Shown: piece after piece, positions 10,745 through 26,833 of the stretch | Layout: the number at the start of each line of letters is the position of its first letter | Position numbering within the stretch: the first letter of the stretch is position 1 | NCBI GenBank assembly: GCA_021397835.1 | Contig: JAJFZO010000609.1 | Location: 9,612,001-9,676,000, forward strand | Length of the DNA: 64,000 bases | Source: Moringa oleifera | Taxonomy: Eukaryota > Streptophyta > Magnoliopsida > Brassicales > Moringaceae | Direction of reading: 5' to 3' | Translations under genes and position numbers: made by a program | The notes under the pieces: model-generated | Databases searched by the model: none | Told to the model about the DNA's origin: nothing | Seen by the model: only the letters and a program-made list of their open reading frames with translations

Positions 10745-12976
10745 ATGGTTCGGGCGTTGGAGCGGAGGTTTAGCATTCAGAAATCAAGATCTTTCCACTT
10801 CAGGAAGATGTTTGAGATCCCAGGAAGGCAGGTGCAGAGTTTGGTCCTTGATGGAGAGAGAGCATCAAGAAGCCAAAATTACAGGGACTTAAGAGACCCC
10901 CACCTGGAGTCCAAGCAGATTGGATGTACGCTTACTCGTGAAAACAGTCCTGTTTCCCGTCTGGATTGCGTTGGGGGTAAACCAGGAAGTCACCCAGACA
11001 AGCAACCATCAGGTCAATGTCATCTCTTTCTTTCTTCCCATGTCGAATATCTGTCTGAAACGTAATTCAATGAAGACCCATAACCATTCTTCCTGTTTTT
11101 TTTTCCAGACATGGATTTGATGAAGGACAGGTTTGCGAAGCTGCTTCTGGGTGAAGACATGTCAGGCGGTGGAAAGGGTGTTTCTTCAGCTTTGGCTTTG
11201 TCAAATGCCATTACAAACCTTGCCGGTACTGTCTTCCCGTCACTTTTCTGAGTCCCTTCACTGATAAATTAGTGTATCCAGCCATTGGAATTCTGATTCA
11301 TGTTGTGTTCCTCTACCTGGTTTCTGATATATTGCAGCATCCGTCTTTGGAGAACAAAGTAAGTTGCAGCCTATGTCGCCGGAGACGAAAGCAAGATGGA
11401 GAAGAGAAATTGAGTGGCTTTTATCTGTAACTGATAACATTGTTGAGTTTGTTCCTTCGGAACAGAAATCCAAGGATGGTGTGAACATGGAGGTGATTAA
11501 CTCTCTCTATCCATCTCTCTGATATATATTCTTATACTCTTCAGACAAATATTACCCTTTCCTCAGTTTCTTACTGAGATTTCTGCAACTTTGTTGGTCT
11601 GGATTGATAGATTATGGTGACAAGACAAAGAACTGATCTACACATTAACGTTCCAGCCTTACGCAAGCTTGATGCCATGCTCATTGTGAGTATCTGAACG
11701 CACCTGCTTTTGATTCTTTTCTCTATTGAGTGGACTCATGTTCTGTTTTGCTGATCGAGATTACGATGAGCAGGATACACTGGACAACTTCGGAGACCAA
11801 AATGAGTTCTGGTATGGCTCCAGTAACTCAGATGAGTCGGAGAACGGGAACAGTCAGAGAAAGGATGACAAGTGGTGGCTCCCCACAGTTAAGGTACCCC
11901 CGAAAGGCCTGTCTGAATGGTCCCGGAAATGGTTGCAGTTCCAGAAAGATTCGGTGAATCAAGTACTGAAAGCAGCCATGGCGATAAATGCACAAGTGCT
12001 ATCAGAAATGGAGATCCCTGAAAGCTACATTGATTCCCTCCCAAGGGTACAAGAGCTGATAACTCCTGTTTGCTAGCTTTAAGATGGTACGGATTGATTC
12101 TGACTGTAATTTTTGTTTTTTGAGCAATTTTGGCAGAACGGAAGAGCTACCCTTGGTGATTCAATCTACAAGAGTATTACAGAAGAGTACTTTGATCCTG
12201 ACCAGTTCCTTTCAACAATGGACATGTCCACCGAACACAAAGTACTTGACCTGAAGAACAAGATCGAGGCCTCAATCGTGATCTGGAAGAGGAAGATGCA
12301 TAACAAGGATGGGAAATCTTCCTGGGGGTCGGCTGTGAGCTTGGAGAAGAGGGAACTCTTTGAAGAAAGAGCAGAGACCATCTTAGTTTTACTCAAACAG
12401 CGTTTCCCTGGACTCCCACAATCTGCACTTGACATATCTAAGATCCAATGCAACAGGGTCAGAACAACATCGCAGCTGGTTTGCTTATCATTTCGATGAA
12501 TTTTTCAATTTCACAGAAACTTATGTTGTCTGCATTTGTTACAGGACGTAGGACAAGCGATCCTGGAGAGCTATTCCAGGGTAATAGAAAGCTTGGCCTT
12601 CACTGTGATGTCCAGGATTGAGGATGTTCTTTACGCAGACTCTGAAGCTCAAAAACCGCTGGCAGTAGAATCTGAGGAGAAGCCTGAAAGGGATTCAGAA
12701 TCAGAGAAGTGTGTGGATCCTGCAGAGGAAACGGACACAGACAAGCTGGCTCCTGGTGAGACGCCAACTTCCAAGACACTCTCAGACTTCATGGGTTGGA
12801 ATTTAAGAACAGACATGAAGAGGACTAACTCATCAGGCAACCTGGAATGTTATTTCAAGAGTCAGAATGACAAAGCCACCCAGAAACCTCCCCTTAATGC
12901 AGCCTTGAAAAAGTTCTCTTATTTAGAGAAGCTCGAGAACTTGAGTAGTCTAAGAAGCCCCACAGAACGCCATTGA
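10745..12976 (+). CDS. Rop guanine nucleotide exchange factor (PRONE domain)
   Basis: Seven exons: 10745-11012, 11109-11225, 11338-11492, 11611-11685, 11774-12046, 12137-12457, 12545-12976. All have GT-AG borders and join to 546 residues. The N-terminal tail (1-90) includes a basic [20 protein letters not shown] stretch. The PRONE domain spans about residues 91-434, from [16 protein letters not shown] through the ASVFGEQ segment and the WWLP motif (239-242) to [10 protein letters not shown]. The C-terminus is acidic and then Ser-rich, a variable region thought to be autoinhibitory and a target of receptor-like kinases in this family. PRONE RopGEFs catalyse GDP release from plant ROP GTPases at the plasma membrane, driving polar growth and actin remodelling. 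The ATG at 10745 is the first in this frame. The specific RopGEF paralogue cannot be fixed from sequence alone. Confidence 0.95.
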
Positions 12977-13865
12977 TTTATTAGAACTGTAGGAGGAAAG
13001 GAACAAGAGAAAGGAAGACAAGAAGCTTGGTTTTGTAAAATGTAGACAGGCAGACCCCTGTAGGATGCCACCGGGTTGGTAACTTAGTAGGTCTTTATGG
13101 TAGGATTCAACTGGGTCAGTGACCTGGTAGATCTTTGTGTTGTCTTTCCTGCCTGCTTGGGAGAGGGAAGTCTGAATGCTCAACAGAGGGAAGTCAGGGT
13201 ACTTGACAGTCTGATTTGCTCCAATAACTCTGTAGTTTCTCAAATGTGGCCTCAATTTTACCAGAGGCCCTTTGTAATTTTCTGCCTTCAACATATCAAG
13301 AATTAGTCTGCTTCCTTATCCAGGCTGATGGCCACATGTTCTTCCTTTCTACAACAAAAACCTCTAAAGCCATCAGAATTTTGCAGTCACTTACCCTGTA
13401 GTTCATGAACTGAGAAAACTAAGAGATGGTTCTTTGAATCAACTTGGTTGAATTGTTTATACTTGTCATCTAGTTGATATAACTGATATCTAGTTGATGA
13501 ATATACAATTCTTAAGACAATCATTGAACCGAGCAGAGAAGAGAAGGTTCACATCAACCAATTGTAGAATATGTTAAGAAAATACCCTGCTTAGGGTAAC
13601 TGCAGCATAAATTTATATAAAAACCAAACTGCTCATTTTTATTTCTCCCCTTTGGTTACCTTGATAAATACATAACTTTCAACTGAAAATTAAAGAGCTA
13701 GGATTACAGTTGGAATTATTTGATGTAACAAAACTGTGCTTCAATCCAAAGATTGTTTTCTGACTCACAGCAACATCTCATGCTTAAAAAAGTTGTGGGG
13801 GAAGGCAATATTCCCACGGGGAGATAGAAAAATGAAAATCCGGACGACAGAAATCTCAGATCTGA
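12977..13865. other. Convergent 3' regions of RopGEF and aspartate aminotransferase genes
   Basis: Non-coding DNA between two convergent stop codons. The RopGEF 3' UTR probably reaches about 13.3 kb and contains a diverged 40-bp tandem duplication (listed separately). The rest is the presumed 3' UTR of the minus-strand aminotransferase gene plus a short spacer. No extra gene is visible. Confidence 0.5.
13060..13139 (+). repeat. Diverged 40-bp tandem duplication in the RopGEF 3' UTR
   Basis: Two head-to-tail 40-bp units, 13060-13099 and 13100-13139, align without gaps. Both begin GTAGGAT and end TCTTT.TG. By eye about 10 of 40 positions differ and most differences are transitions. The repeat lies 84 bp downstream of the stop codon. 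Confidence 0.7.
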
Positions 13866-18382
<4,517 letters not shown>

Positions 18383-20063
18383 GGATCAGAGATTGAAGCT
18401 GAAGTAAGTTGGTAATTCCTTTTTTGCTGAATAACACCAGCTACTTAAATACCAAATCAGTTGCAGGGAAAGGGGGCAATGACCTTTCTTAAGCTGTAAA
18501 TTCTGATGGTAATTAACTGTGAGCTCTTCCTGTGGGCGCCTCTTAACTTTCTCCTAGAATTTATCGTAAATCGTGAGTTTCCAGTGCGCAACCGTGAAAA
18601 TTTTACAGTTTCCAGGCCCCACTTCCTGCACGGAACCTGACGCGGCGACAGGCAATAGCGTAGTTCTATGGGAAGTGGGCCCCGGATTCGCCCACCGTTT
18701 TTACTTACTTTTTTTTTTTTTAAAGGAATTTACTTTCCTTCTCGTAAATATAAAATTACCATCTCTAATTTACCCTCATGTACGTAAACAGATAAGTAAC
18801 ACATATTTACACCTACAATACATATGATTTTCTAAATAGAAATTAATTAATAAAAAATAAATATTATATATATCATTTTATTGTCACCTAAAGTATATGA
18901 AAATTAAATTACATTAAATAATTGCAAAACAAGATCAATTAATCTACTCATTCAATTATATTTACTCTAACTAAGAATAATTTTTAAATTAAAAGTGAAA
19001 TTCTGTTGATGATGTGTGGGGGTATTGTCAAGTTGGTCATATTCGATTTTTTTTAATGTGTTACTAATTTTAATTTTTTAATTAGTAATTTTAAAATTGT
19101 AGTCATTATAATTTAAAAGTTTAATAGACTTTATTAAAAATGTAATTCACATTTTTCTCGGAATAATCTAATAGAACAACAATAATGGTTGAACACACGA
19201 GGGGAAGGGAGAAATCATATGTTTTGACTTTGACATTTTGTTATATAATTTATTATGTCATTGATGAAGCATCCCTTCGCATGCATCTTGCAAAAACAAT
19301 TTTTTATTACTTTTTATAAAAAATTAATTTGCTTACATCCTTTGAAATTCACATTTGTAGAATAAAAATAATTATTTTTTCAAATTATAAAAATAATTAT
19401 TATTTATGATAAATATTAAAAAATCAGATTTGATTTTATTTAATAATAAAAATGTTATAATTTGATTATGTGTAAATTTATTTATTTTGAATGTATCTTT
19501 TAATTAATATTTTAAAAATAATCAAATATAGTGAAACAGATGAAAACATGGCAAGACATGAATTTGGTGTGAAATAACTTTGATGAACAAAACTATCAAG
19601 AAAAAAGAAAAACCAATCAAAGAGGCTTCAAATGTTTAAATTAATATATATTTAAGTAACACAATAATATAATAAATATTTTAAAATTATTTATATGTTA
19701 TCATCAAAATGACTTGATGACTTGTCATCATAAATAAATTAATAAATTTTATTGATATATTAATTGTTCTTAATCTTATTAATCCATCAGAAGATGGTAG
19801 TGGCAGAACCAGCCTCTCGGGGCCTTGTGATCATCCCTTTGATGCACAAAATTGATATCAAATTGATTTTTTTTAATTCTTACTATTTAAGTCTTAAATA
19901 TAATTATATCACTAATCAAATCATTTATTATAATAATTATAATTTTTAAAAAGTAAATATTATATAGTAATTAGTTGAATAAATTCTAAAATGGGAAAGC
20001 TGAATTATGCGTCAATCCAAAATGTATCCAACACAGAAGCATTTCCAATCCATAAGAGTTCTA
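18383..20063. other. Aminotransferase promoter and AT-rich intergenic DNA
   Basis: The aminotransferase promoter and 5'UTR occupy roughly 18383-18750. From 18750 to 20000 the DNA is AT-rich and carries only short unrelated open frames. The last part should include the 3' UTR of the minus-strand ABIL gene. I see no gene, RNA or clear repeat. Confidence 0.45.
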
Positions 20064-21764
20064 TTACATGGAGTCCTTAATCTTTGAGATGCTCATTCTT
20101 TTAGCTCTTCGAATGAGGGATAATATATCAGTACCCTGCTGCGACACTGACTTCCTACCCAAGAAGCCGCTGCTGCGTCCAAGCCTCGGACTCCCCCCCT
20201 GGAAATGGAAAGTTGGATTTGGACCTTTCGTCTGAACCGATAGGCCATCGCGAACAGGCAACACTGCACAAAACATACAGAAAATTATGCATTAAACGAC
20301 TCGTTTACGTTGTTTTATTGATGTTTAAAGTTGTCCACATGGATCCGTATGAACACGATGTTAATTTCATGAAACTGATAACTTCTGAAACCATAATTCT
20401 ATGCCAGACTTGAGTTTGAATACCAACAGTTTTCATGGATAATAAGAGATGAATGTATTAAGGACGAAACTGAATCAGAATCACCTTTGTCGGCTGAAGT
20501 TCTTAGGGATGGATTCTTAGTTGGGAATGATTTCTTGGTGCATGTGTACAAGAAGAGTGGCAGAGCTTCTGAGTTCGGTTCATGCTTGTCAATGACTTTC
20601 ACAGAATTCAGACAACTAGAATCCCTGCAATGTATTGTCCTGAATTATATCACGTTACAGATATAATCTGTTTTTAAGGTTTACTTGTTTACTAAATCTA
20701 ATATGTTAAATTACCTGTAATCATAAGCCGATCTATTAAGATTTGTGATTGCTGTCCGAGAAAACAAGGGAATCATGAAGGAAAGTGACAATTAGCAGAG
20801 AAATTTAGCTTCTTTAATTAAAGAAAGAAAGAGCTGGTTAGGACTAATTACGGGTTGATAAGTAACGCCGATGATGTCTGGGCAAAACCGGCCTCCACTG
20901 CAATCTAGCTAGTGCGAGCTTGTTAGTATACTGTTCGCAAAGGAGAAGCCTCTGCAGAGAGAAAATCATCAAACAGTAACAGGTGATTTATGATATTGTA
21001 AGAAACTAATCAGCAAGATCAGGAATTGGATACTGACTTGTTGGAAACAATTGAGACGAAGCTCGGGCTCAGAGAAGTCGTTGGTTTCAGAAATGCACTG
21101 GTTCAGATTGGCAGAGACATTGCCCAGATGATCAACGAGCGTGACCACTGCCCTGCATATGTACTCCTTTGTGTTGTCCACCACCCTGCAAGATGTACAT
21201 GCCAATTATTCCCTTTTACTATCTGCCATCCTGATCTTGCCACGTGAGATGGGACCCACAAAACGGTGGGCCTGGATGGTGATGTGGCTGGATCAGAAGG
21301 TTGGGAGGAACTTCTGGCCCCAAGATGACGGTATGACAGTCGCCATTCAAGAAGCAAAGTCCATTACAGAGGAAACGAAAAGATGGGAACTTCGCGTTTT
21401 TTTATTTCTTTGGCCAGTGAAACATGACCAAAACCTGCTTCTTGGGTAGAAGAAAAAGGGAAAGAAGGCGACTGAAACTTGATTTAGTGTGTAGAGAACT
21501 TACATTCTCTTCTCTTGGGCATGCAAGAACGTTGTTTCACAGTATTCGGCCGCATAGTGAAGCTGAGAGCGCAAATCTCTGAGTTCCTGTGTAGATTCAG
21601 ATGAACTAGTGACTTGTAAAATGTGTAGAAAATGGAAACAAAAACGAAGCTGGAGTGTATAAATGTAGAAGGTTGCAAACCTGGATAGATTTCTTAAGGC
21701 GTGAGTCTTCCTTGGCATCAGGCTTTGTTTCTTGGTGAGCTGGAGGCAACTCGGTGATGAGCAT
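20064..21764 (-). CDS. ABIL: Abl-interactor-like subunit of the SCAR/WAVE complex
   Basis: Seven exons in transcript order: 21764-21681, 21586-21504, 21185-21038, 20951-20852, 20751-20715, 20624-20485, 20263-20064. They join in frame to 263 residues. The N-terminal half carries the ABI-family core: KKSIQELRDLRSQLHYAAEY, then VDNTKEYICRAVVTLVDHLG and an RLLLCEQYTNKLALARLQW segment. The C-terminal part is basic and Ser/Pro-rich (PNPTFHFQ, ILSLIRRAKR). ABIL proteins are subunits of the SCAR/WAVE complex that activates ARP2/3 to nucleate branched actin downstream of ROP GTPases. The start ATG (21764) follows a leader with a CT/GA microsatellite and a duplicated element. The protein is on the short side for ABILs, and the last exon ends in a slightly unusual ISKIKDSM tail. 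Family assignment is firm; paralogue number is not. Confidence 0.9.
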
Positions 21765-21856
21765 TCTCTCTTGCCTTTCAAGTCACAGCCGAAGACAAAA
21801 CAGAAGATGAAAAGGCATGCAGCGCAAAGCAAAGCAAAAGATAACACAGAAGTTCA

Positions 21857-21859
<3 letters not shown>

Positions 21860-21887
<28 letters not shown>
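21860..21887. repeat. (CT)n microsatellite in the ABIL leader
   Basis: An uninterrupted CT dinucleotide run of 28 bp, which is GA on the transcribed strand. It lies about 100 bp upstream of the ABIL start codon and so is probably in the 5' UTR. GA/CT runs near plant transcription starts are common and can bind BPC/GAGA-binding factors. A role here is inference. Confidence 0.85.
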
Positions 21888-21890
<3 letters not shown>

Positions 21891-21918
21891 GCCCTATCTA
21901 TTTGCTTTTGGAGATTGA

Positions 21919-22174
21919 GAGACACAGAGAGCTATCTGGGTAATTGGAGGCTGGTGACATAGTCAATGTGGAGAAGTGAAACAAACCAAAAAGAGTTCAA
22001 AGAGAGAGACAGATCATCCCTCTCCTCTTGTCTCTCCTCTCTATCCTGTTCTTAGTTTGTATGTGCTCTTTGGCCTTTTGGGGGCAGGAGACAGAGAGCC
22101 TATCTGGGTAACTGAAGGCTCGTGATACGGTTACTGCGGAGAAATAAAAAAGACGAAAAAGGGTTTAAAGAGAG
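21919..22174. repeat. Imperfect direct duplication upstream of ABIL (two copies, about 90 bp)
   Basis: Copy A is about 21919-22006 and copy B about 22088-22174. Both contain GAGACA, then a shared TATCTGGGTAA, then a GGCT.GTGA block, a CGGAGAA/TGGAGAA block, and end in an AAAGAG/TTTAAAGAGAGA run. By eye roughly three quarters of positions match. The copies are in the same orientation, separated by about 80 bp of CT-rich DNA. Confidence 0.7.
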
Positions 22175-23275
22175 AATCCAAATGCCCTGTCCCAAGCACA
22201 GACCAGAAGGAGAGAGAAAGATGACAAAGGAAGAATGCAGCCCCGTGACCTTGTGTTTCTTTCTCTTTTTCTCTATCTTTTAAAAGTTGAGTCACTAACT
22301 GACAGGACATCCAGACCCACACATTTTATCATGACACACTTAACAAGTATGTATGCAGTAAAAGCTAAGAAGATAAACTCCCTCTGTGGGTATCCACCAT
22401 GAAAGAACTAAGAAAAGCACATGTAAGGCGCATCAACGTTTCCACAGCTTTACCCTGATCTGAAATCCATGTCTTATGGAACCCTTTTTCTGGGAAAGTT
22501 ATAATAATTCCATGAAAGCTGTTTTCATGGGCGAAACAGAAATCAGAGGGAAAAACCCTTTTCTTTTGTGGTGCAAGAAGATATGTGCTAATATAGGTAT
22601 GTATATACAGACAAAAAAGAATAGGAAGGAACAATTTTAGCTGAGAAAGACTTGTTGTCATCTATCAACAATGCACATGGTGAGCTTTTGCTATGTGCAT
22701 GCCAGAAGATTCCAGGTATCTATTATAGGACATGTTTGCATGCCATGTACTGCCTAAAAGAAGGTATTGATTATGTTAATAACATCTTATTTAAGGACAT
22801 TTGAAAGAAACTACCATTTGAACACATTTATGCTAGCAGACAAAAGCTTTCTCGCATCCAACATCTGCGTATGCGTATCACCGACAAGTAATTACCCACC
22901 AAGAACTCATTTTGAGCGTAAATTCAGCAAAATCTATCATAAATTAGTAAATGCATACGTTCCCATTGCAAGAATCGTTTAGCAAAAACATTTTACCTTA
23001 CATATGCATCCCCCAAAACCCACTTGGTTCCTTTGTCCCTTCGAAGGAGGGAGAAAGAAGAAAGTGGCATGAATAGTTTATAGAACTTCTGCCTCTAAGA
23101 TTTCAAAAACAGAAAGGATAATCTCTATGAATAACAGCCTTGATACCCAGCAACCTAACCTGGAAAATTGTTGGCTGCCACAGAGAGCTTTGTAGTTTTG
23201 AATCACATTGGGGGCTTCATATGCATACAAAGAAATTCCACACTGCACCTTTTGTTCCTTTTTGTAACATTTACT

Positions 23276-26200
23276 TCATATTTGGAAATTGATTACACAG
23301 TCACCAAGCTTCTCTGCTGCCTCAAGTTCTGATAGAACTGAGCAATCATTTAATATCACAGAACCTCGCAGAATATTTCTGAGATTTTGGAACATTTCCC
23401 GAGTTTGGTTCCGTTTATCTTCACCATTGCTGCCACTTGGTTGTTCTGACTTCATCTCAAACAAAGTCTTGGTCGGTGGCCTCGCATGTTCCTCATGATG
23501 GTCAATAGGCTGCAAGTCTCCTTCAAAAAGGATCAGTGCATAGACAGATCAACAGCATGCTATGGAGGCAATTGAAGTTCATTGAAAGATATTGAATATT
23601 GAATGCAGTAAATGTTAACTAAAAATGCAGAAATAACATTACTTCTTCTAACATAGTTTTTACAAACAAACAATAGGCTAATTTTCTGAAAGCCATGTAA
23701 TGCTCAGCAGAAAGTTTTAATTTCAATCGGAATAAGTTAAGCAGATATGATAGGCTGAAGTCAAAGCAGACTGCCATAGCATGTACACGAAGCAAGACCA
23801 CTAAGGAATTGTGCTTGGTGTTACCTTCATGTCCAGCAGGTGAACTTTGCACTGCCACATGTGAGTTGGAACGTGAGATGCATAACCATGTTCTTTCTCC
23901 CTCACATTCATGTTCTGCTTTAATGGGAATATGCCAGTGGCCTTTCTCGGACTCCTGTTGACATATTTCATTGGATGTACAGACATATTTCCATTTTATC
24001 AGGTCCTCAGAATATTATATACAACATGAAACAGCTTTCATTTATTCTTTACATTAAAACAGCCAACAAAGTATACCAAAATGTTCTACCTGAATTACAA
24101 CAGAGTAAGGTGGAGGCATGTGGAACTGAAGACCAGCATCAGAGAAACTGAAATGCACCTTACATCAGGAAAAGAGATGCCTTATTCGTGTATTAGGAAC
24201 CATAAATCGCATGAAACAGTACCCATGACTAGCTTTACTTACTTGGTGCCTCTCTTTCCATCTGGGGAAGAAATCATTCCCTAAAAGTTGAAATGTATGG
24301 TCTCTCATCTCGTCATTGGTCACAATCAAGCACTTAAACTTAATAGCTGCATATAACCAATACCTGAAGCACAAGTTATTACCCTTGCCATTTTAAATGC
24401 ACATGCATCGTGTAAGTAATTGTGACTTGGATAACCCAACTGGAAAAGGTTGATGTGGATATACAAACGAAGTTTTTGTGTTGTTCGACATAAGTGTATT
24501 CTGAAAATATATATTTCTCACCAATCATCATTGGATCCAGTGGGTGTGGCATAAAGTGCATCAGCATTTCTCCATTTCTCAAACAGGGCCTTATTTGCTG
24601 GCTCCTCCATCTTGCGTCCAGTAACGCGTCTGTTATGCAAAACAATCAGTGGCCATCTCCTTGAAGGAAGCATCTGGCGTATTCCATTAACAACAGCATT
24701 GACCTAAAATACCCACATAAGCTACATTGTCACCTAAATATTAATGGAAACATTCAAAGTTGTTTTGCATCCTACTAAGTTAAGCTATCATATATACCTT
24801 AGATGGTAAGAATCTCTTCTGGCTGAAAAGACCAACATTAGCTGCATCTATCACTGCTTCAAAAGGTCCGTAGTAGTCAAGCCATCTCTGCAAGTCACAA
24901 TAAGGTTCACTTTCTCACTTCATCAAAATCCACAAACATAAATTAGAATGAACAAACAAGATCAAAGGACTCTTTGTACTTGAAATTTTTGAAAGTTTGA
25001 GCTTTTCTCCCTCTTCGTAGCTATAGATGCAACTGATTGAGCAAAATTCTCTGTTTCTGTAGGATCAAGGTCAATCATGGCTAACTTTTCCCTGCAGCAC
25101 TTACACAGTGCATCAGCTCCAACCGCGGTATGTGATACAAACCACCTACCACTACCCAACCAGCCTTTCCCATGCCAACCTCCACCTCCATTTTCAATTG
25201 CTTCATTGATCAATCTTTGATCCCATTTTTTCTTCCCCACTCTTGAGGCTGCCTTGCTCTCAAACCATTTGGCAATTATATCAGCAGTAGAGGGTAAGAC
25301 CTTCCTTACAGTTGTTCTCAATTTATGCAGCAAATAATATACCTTGTCACCTTTACCAGCTCCTACACTTAATCTAAGGAGTGCCTCTAGTTCAGGCTCT
25401 TCAGGAGAGACACCATTTTCCAACATATGCTTTTCTACAGAAAATGCTTTATCAATATCTCCAGTGCCGCAGAAGGCAAATAGGGCAGGACCATATGACC
25501 TTAGTCTAGGATTTATCCCCAGTGACTTCATTTTCTTCACCATATCAAATGCCATATCACCATTACCCATCGACATTGCCATTCTAGCCACAGCTGTAAA
25601 GGTTGCTTCGTTCATTGGGACTTTATCCAGACACATCTTCTCATAGATCTCAAATCCCCTATGTAGTGCGTACTTTTTGACATCTTCACTTACTAGAATT
25701 TCATTATCTTGATTACTGGAGCTGCCACATTTTTCATTTAAAAGGTCCTCATTACCATTTTCCTGATGATTCACTCCGTCAGAAAGTTGAGAGTTGGGCT
25801 TCATAGACCCATTGGAAAACTGGATTAAGTTCTCCTTTTCACCACAATTACTATCTATACTTTTATATCTAACACCAGGACATGACTCTGTTTCATCAAT
25901 ATCTCCTTGATACCCACCAACCAACTCTGCACCCCTAGAATTCCCATTGCTCCTATCCCTTAATTCATCCATCTTGGTCAAATTCACTTGGGGAACTACA
26001 TTAAACAAGCCTAAATTATTTAAAGTTCGACCAACTTTTCCACTTTTAGCAGGTTGAACAACACCCACAGCTGCAGAGGAACAAAGATACAGAACCACAG
26101 TGTAGAAGTACTCTCCTATCTTGATTCCTTCTTTCTGAGCCTTATCATACAATTGAATTGCACCCATTACATCTCCTCTTTTTGAGCACATATCCAACTC

Positions 26201-26833
26201 CATTTTCAGCTTAACTCCTGGTAATTCAGCCTTGTTTGTCTTAGACCGTTTTTTCCCACTTCCCTCCCCCACTTTATTATTATTACCATCTTTGGATCTT
26301 TTTTCTATTTTCAAATTACTCACCACACTATCTGCATTTTGTGAAGACTTAACTGCTGCTTTATCACCTTTAGACCTCAAAGAAGAACTCCCAGCAGCCA
26401 CGTTTCTCCTCTTTACAGAACCCGAATTTTTTCTTGCTCTCTCATCTTTTGTAAACCTCTTTTCCGTCCTTTCCTTTTCTTCTAGCTCTATGCGAAAAAG
26501 GGTTTCCACAGAGTTTTTCTGCGTCCCCTTATTCACAGACCCCGAAGAAGAAAACCCAGACCCAGTTTGTTTTTCAGTTCTCAAATTCACGTTTTTTGTA
26601 GAGATTTCATGGTCAGCAGTGGACAACTTTGCATGGGTGGGGCTACCATGTGCTCTATCTACAAGAAGTCGAGAGAATTTCGGTTGAAGTGTGCGTTTGG
26701 GACGTGAGAAAGGGAAGAGAAAATGAGATATACGACGGAACCTAACAGAATTGAGAGGTGATGGGTACTTACAGAGAGTAAAAGAGAGGAGTTGGTTTTG
26801 CTGCTGCAGTGTGTTGAAGGTACATGAAGCCAT
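23276..26833 (-). CDS. Proteinaceous RNase P (PRORP), organellar type, extended
   Basis: Seven exons in transcript order: 26833-24980, 24887-24798, 24703-24522, 24363-24243, 24158-24090, 23954-23825, 23520-23276. They join in frame to 896 residues. The enzyme is a protein-only endonuclease that removes 5' leaders from tRNA precursors. The first about 60 residues look like an organelle transit peptide. A Lys/Ser-rich linker follows, then PPR-like helices from about residue 205 (VKLKMELDMCSKRGDVMGAI) interrupted by an acidic Asn-rich insert, then a metallonuclease domain. Catalytic aspartates D632 (IDAANVGL), D707 and D708 (SNDDW) and D726 (TNDEMRDH) match Arabidopsis PRORP1 D399, D474, D475 and D493. 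Zinc ligands C577, C580, H780 and C797 are also present. About 230 extra N-terminal and 90 extra C-terminal residues exceed PRORP1 (572 aa). The last acceptor (23520) could alternatively be 23517. Confidence 0.93.

Larger units (their letters stand above)
21765..23275. other. ABIL leader/promoter and PRORP 3' region
   Basis: Upstream DNA of the minus-strand ABIL gene (to about 22.4 kb) is GA/CT-rich and contains a microsatellite and a duplicated 90-bp element, listed separately. From about 22.4 kb to 23275 it is downstream DNA of the PRORP gene. Short open frames here (22131-22322, 22365-22661, 22767-22982) show no recognisable domain. I see no RNA gene. Confidence 0.45.
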
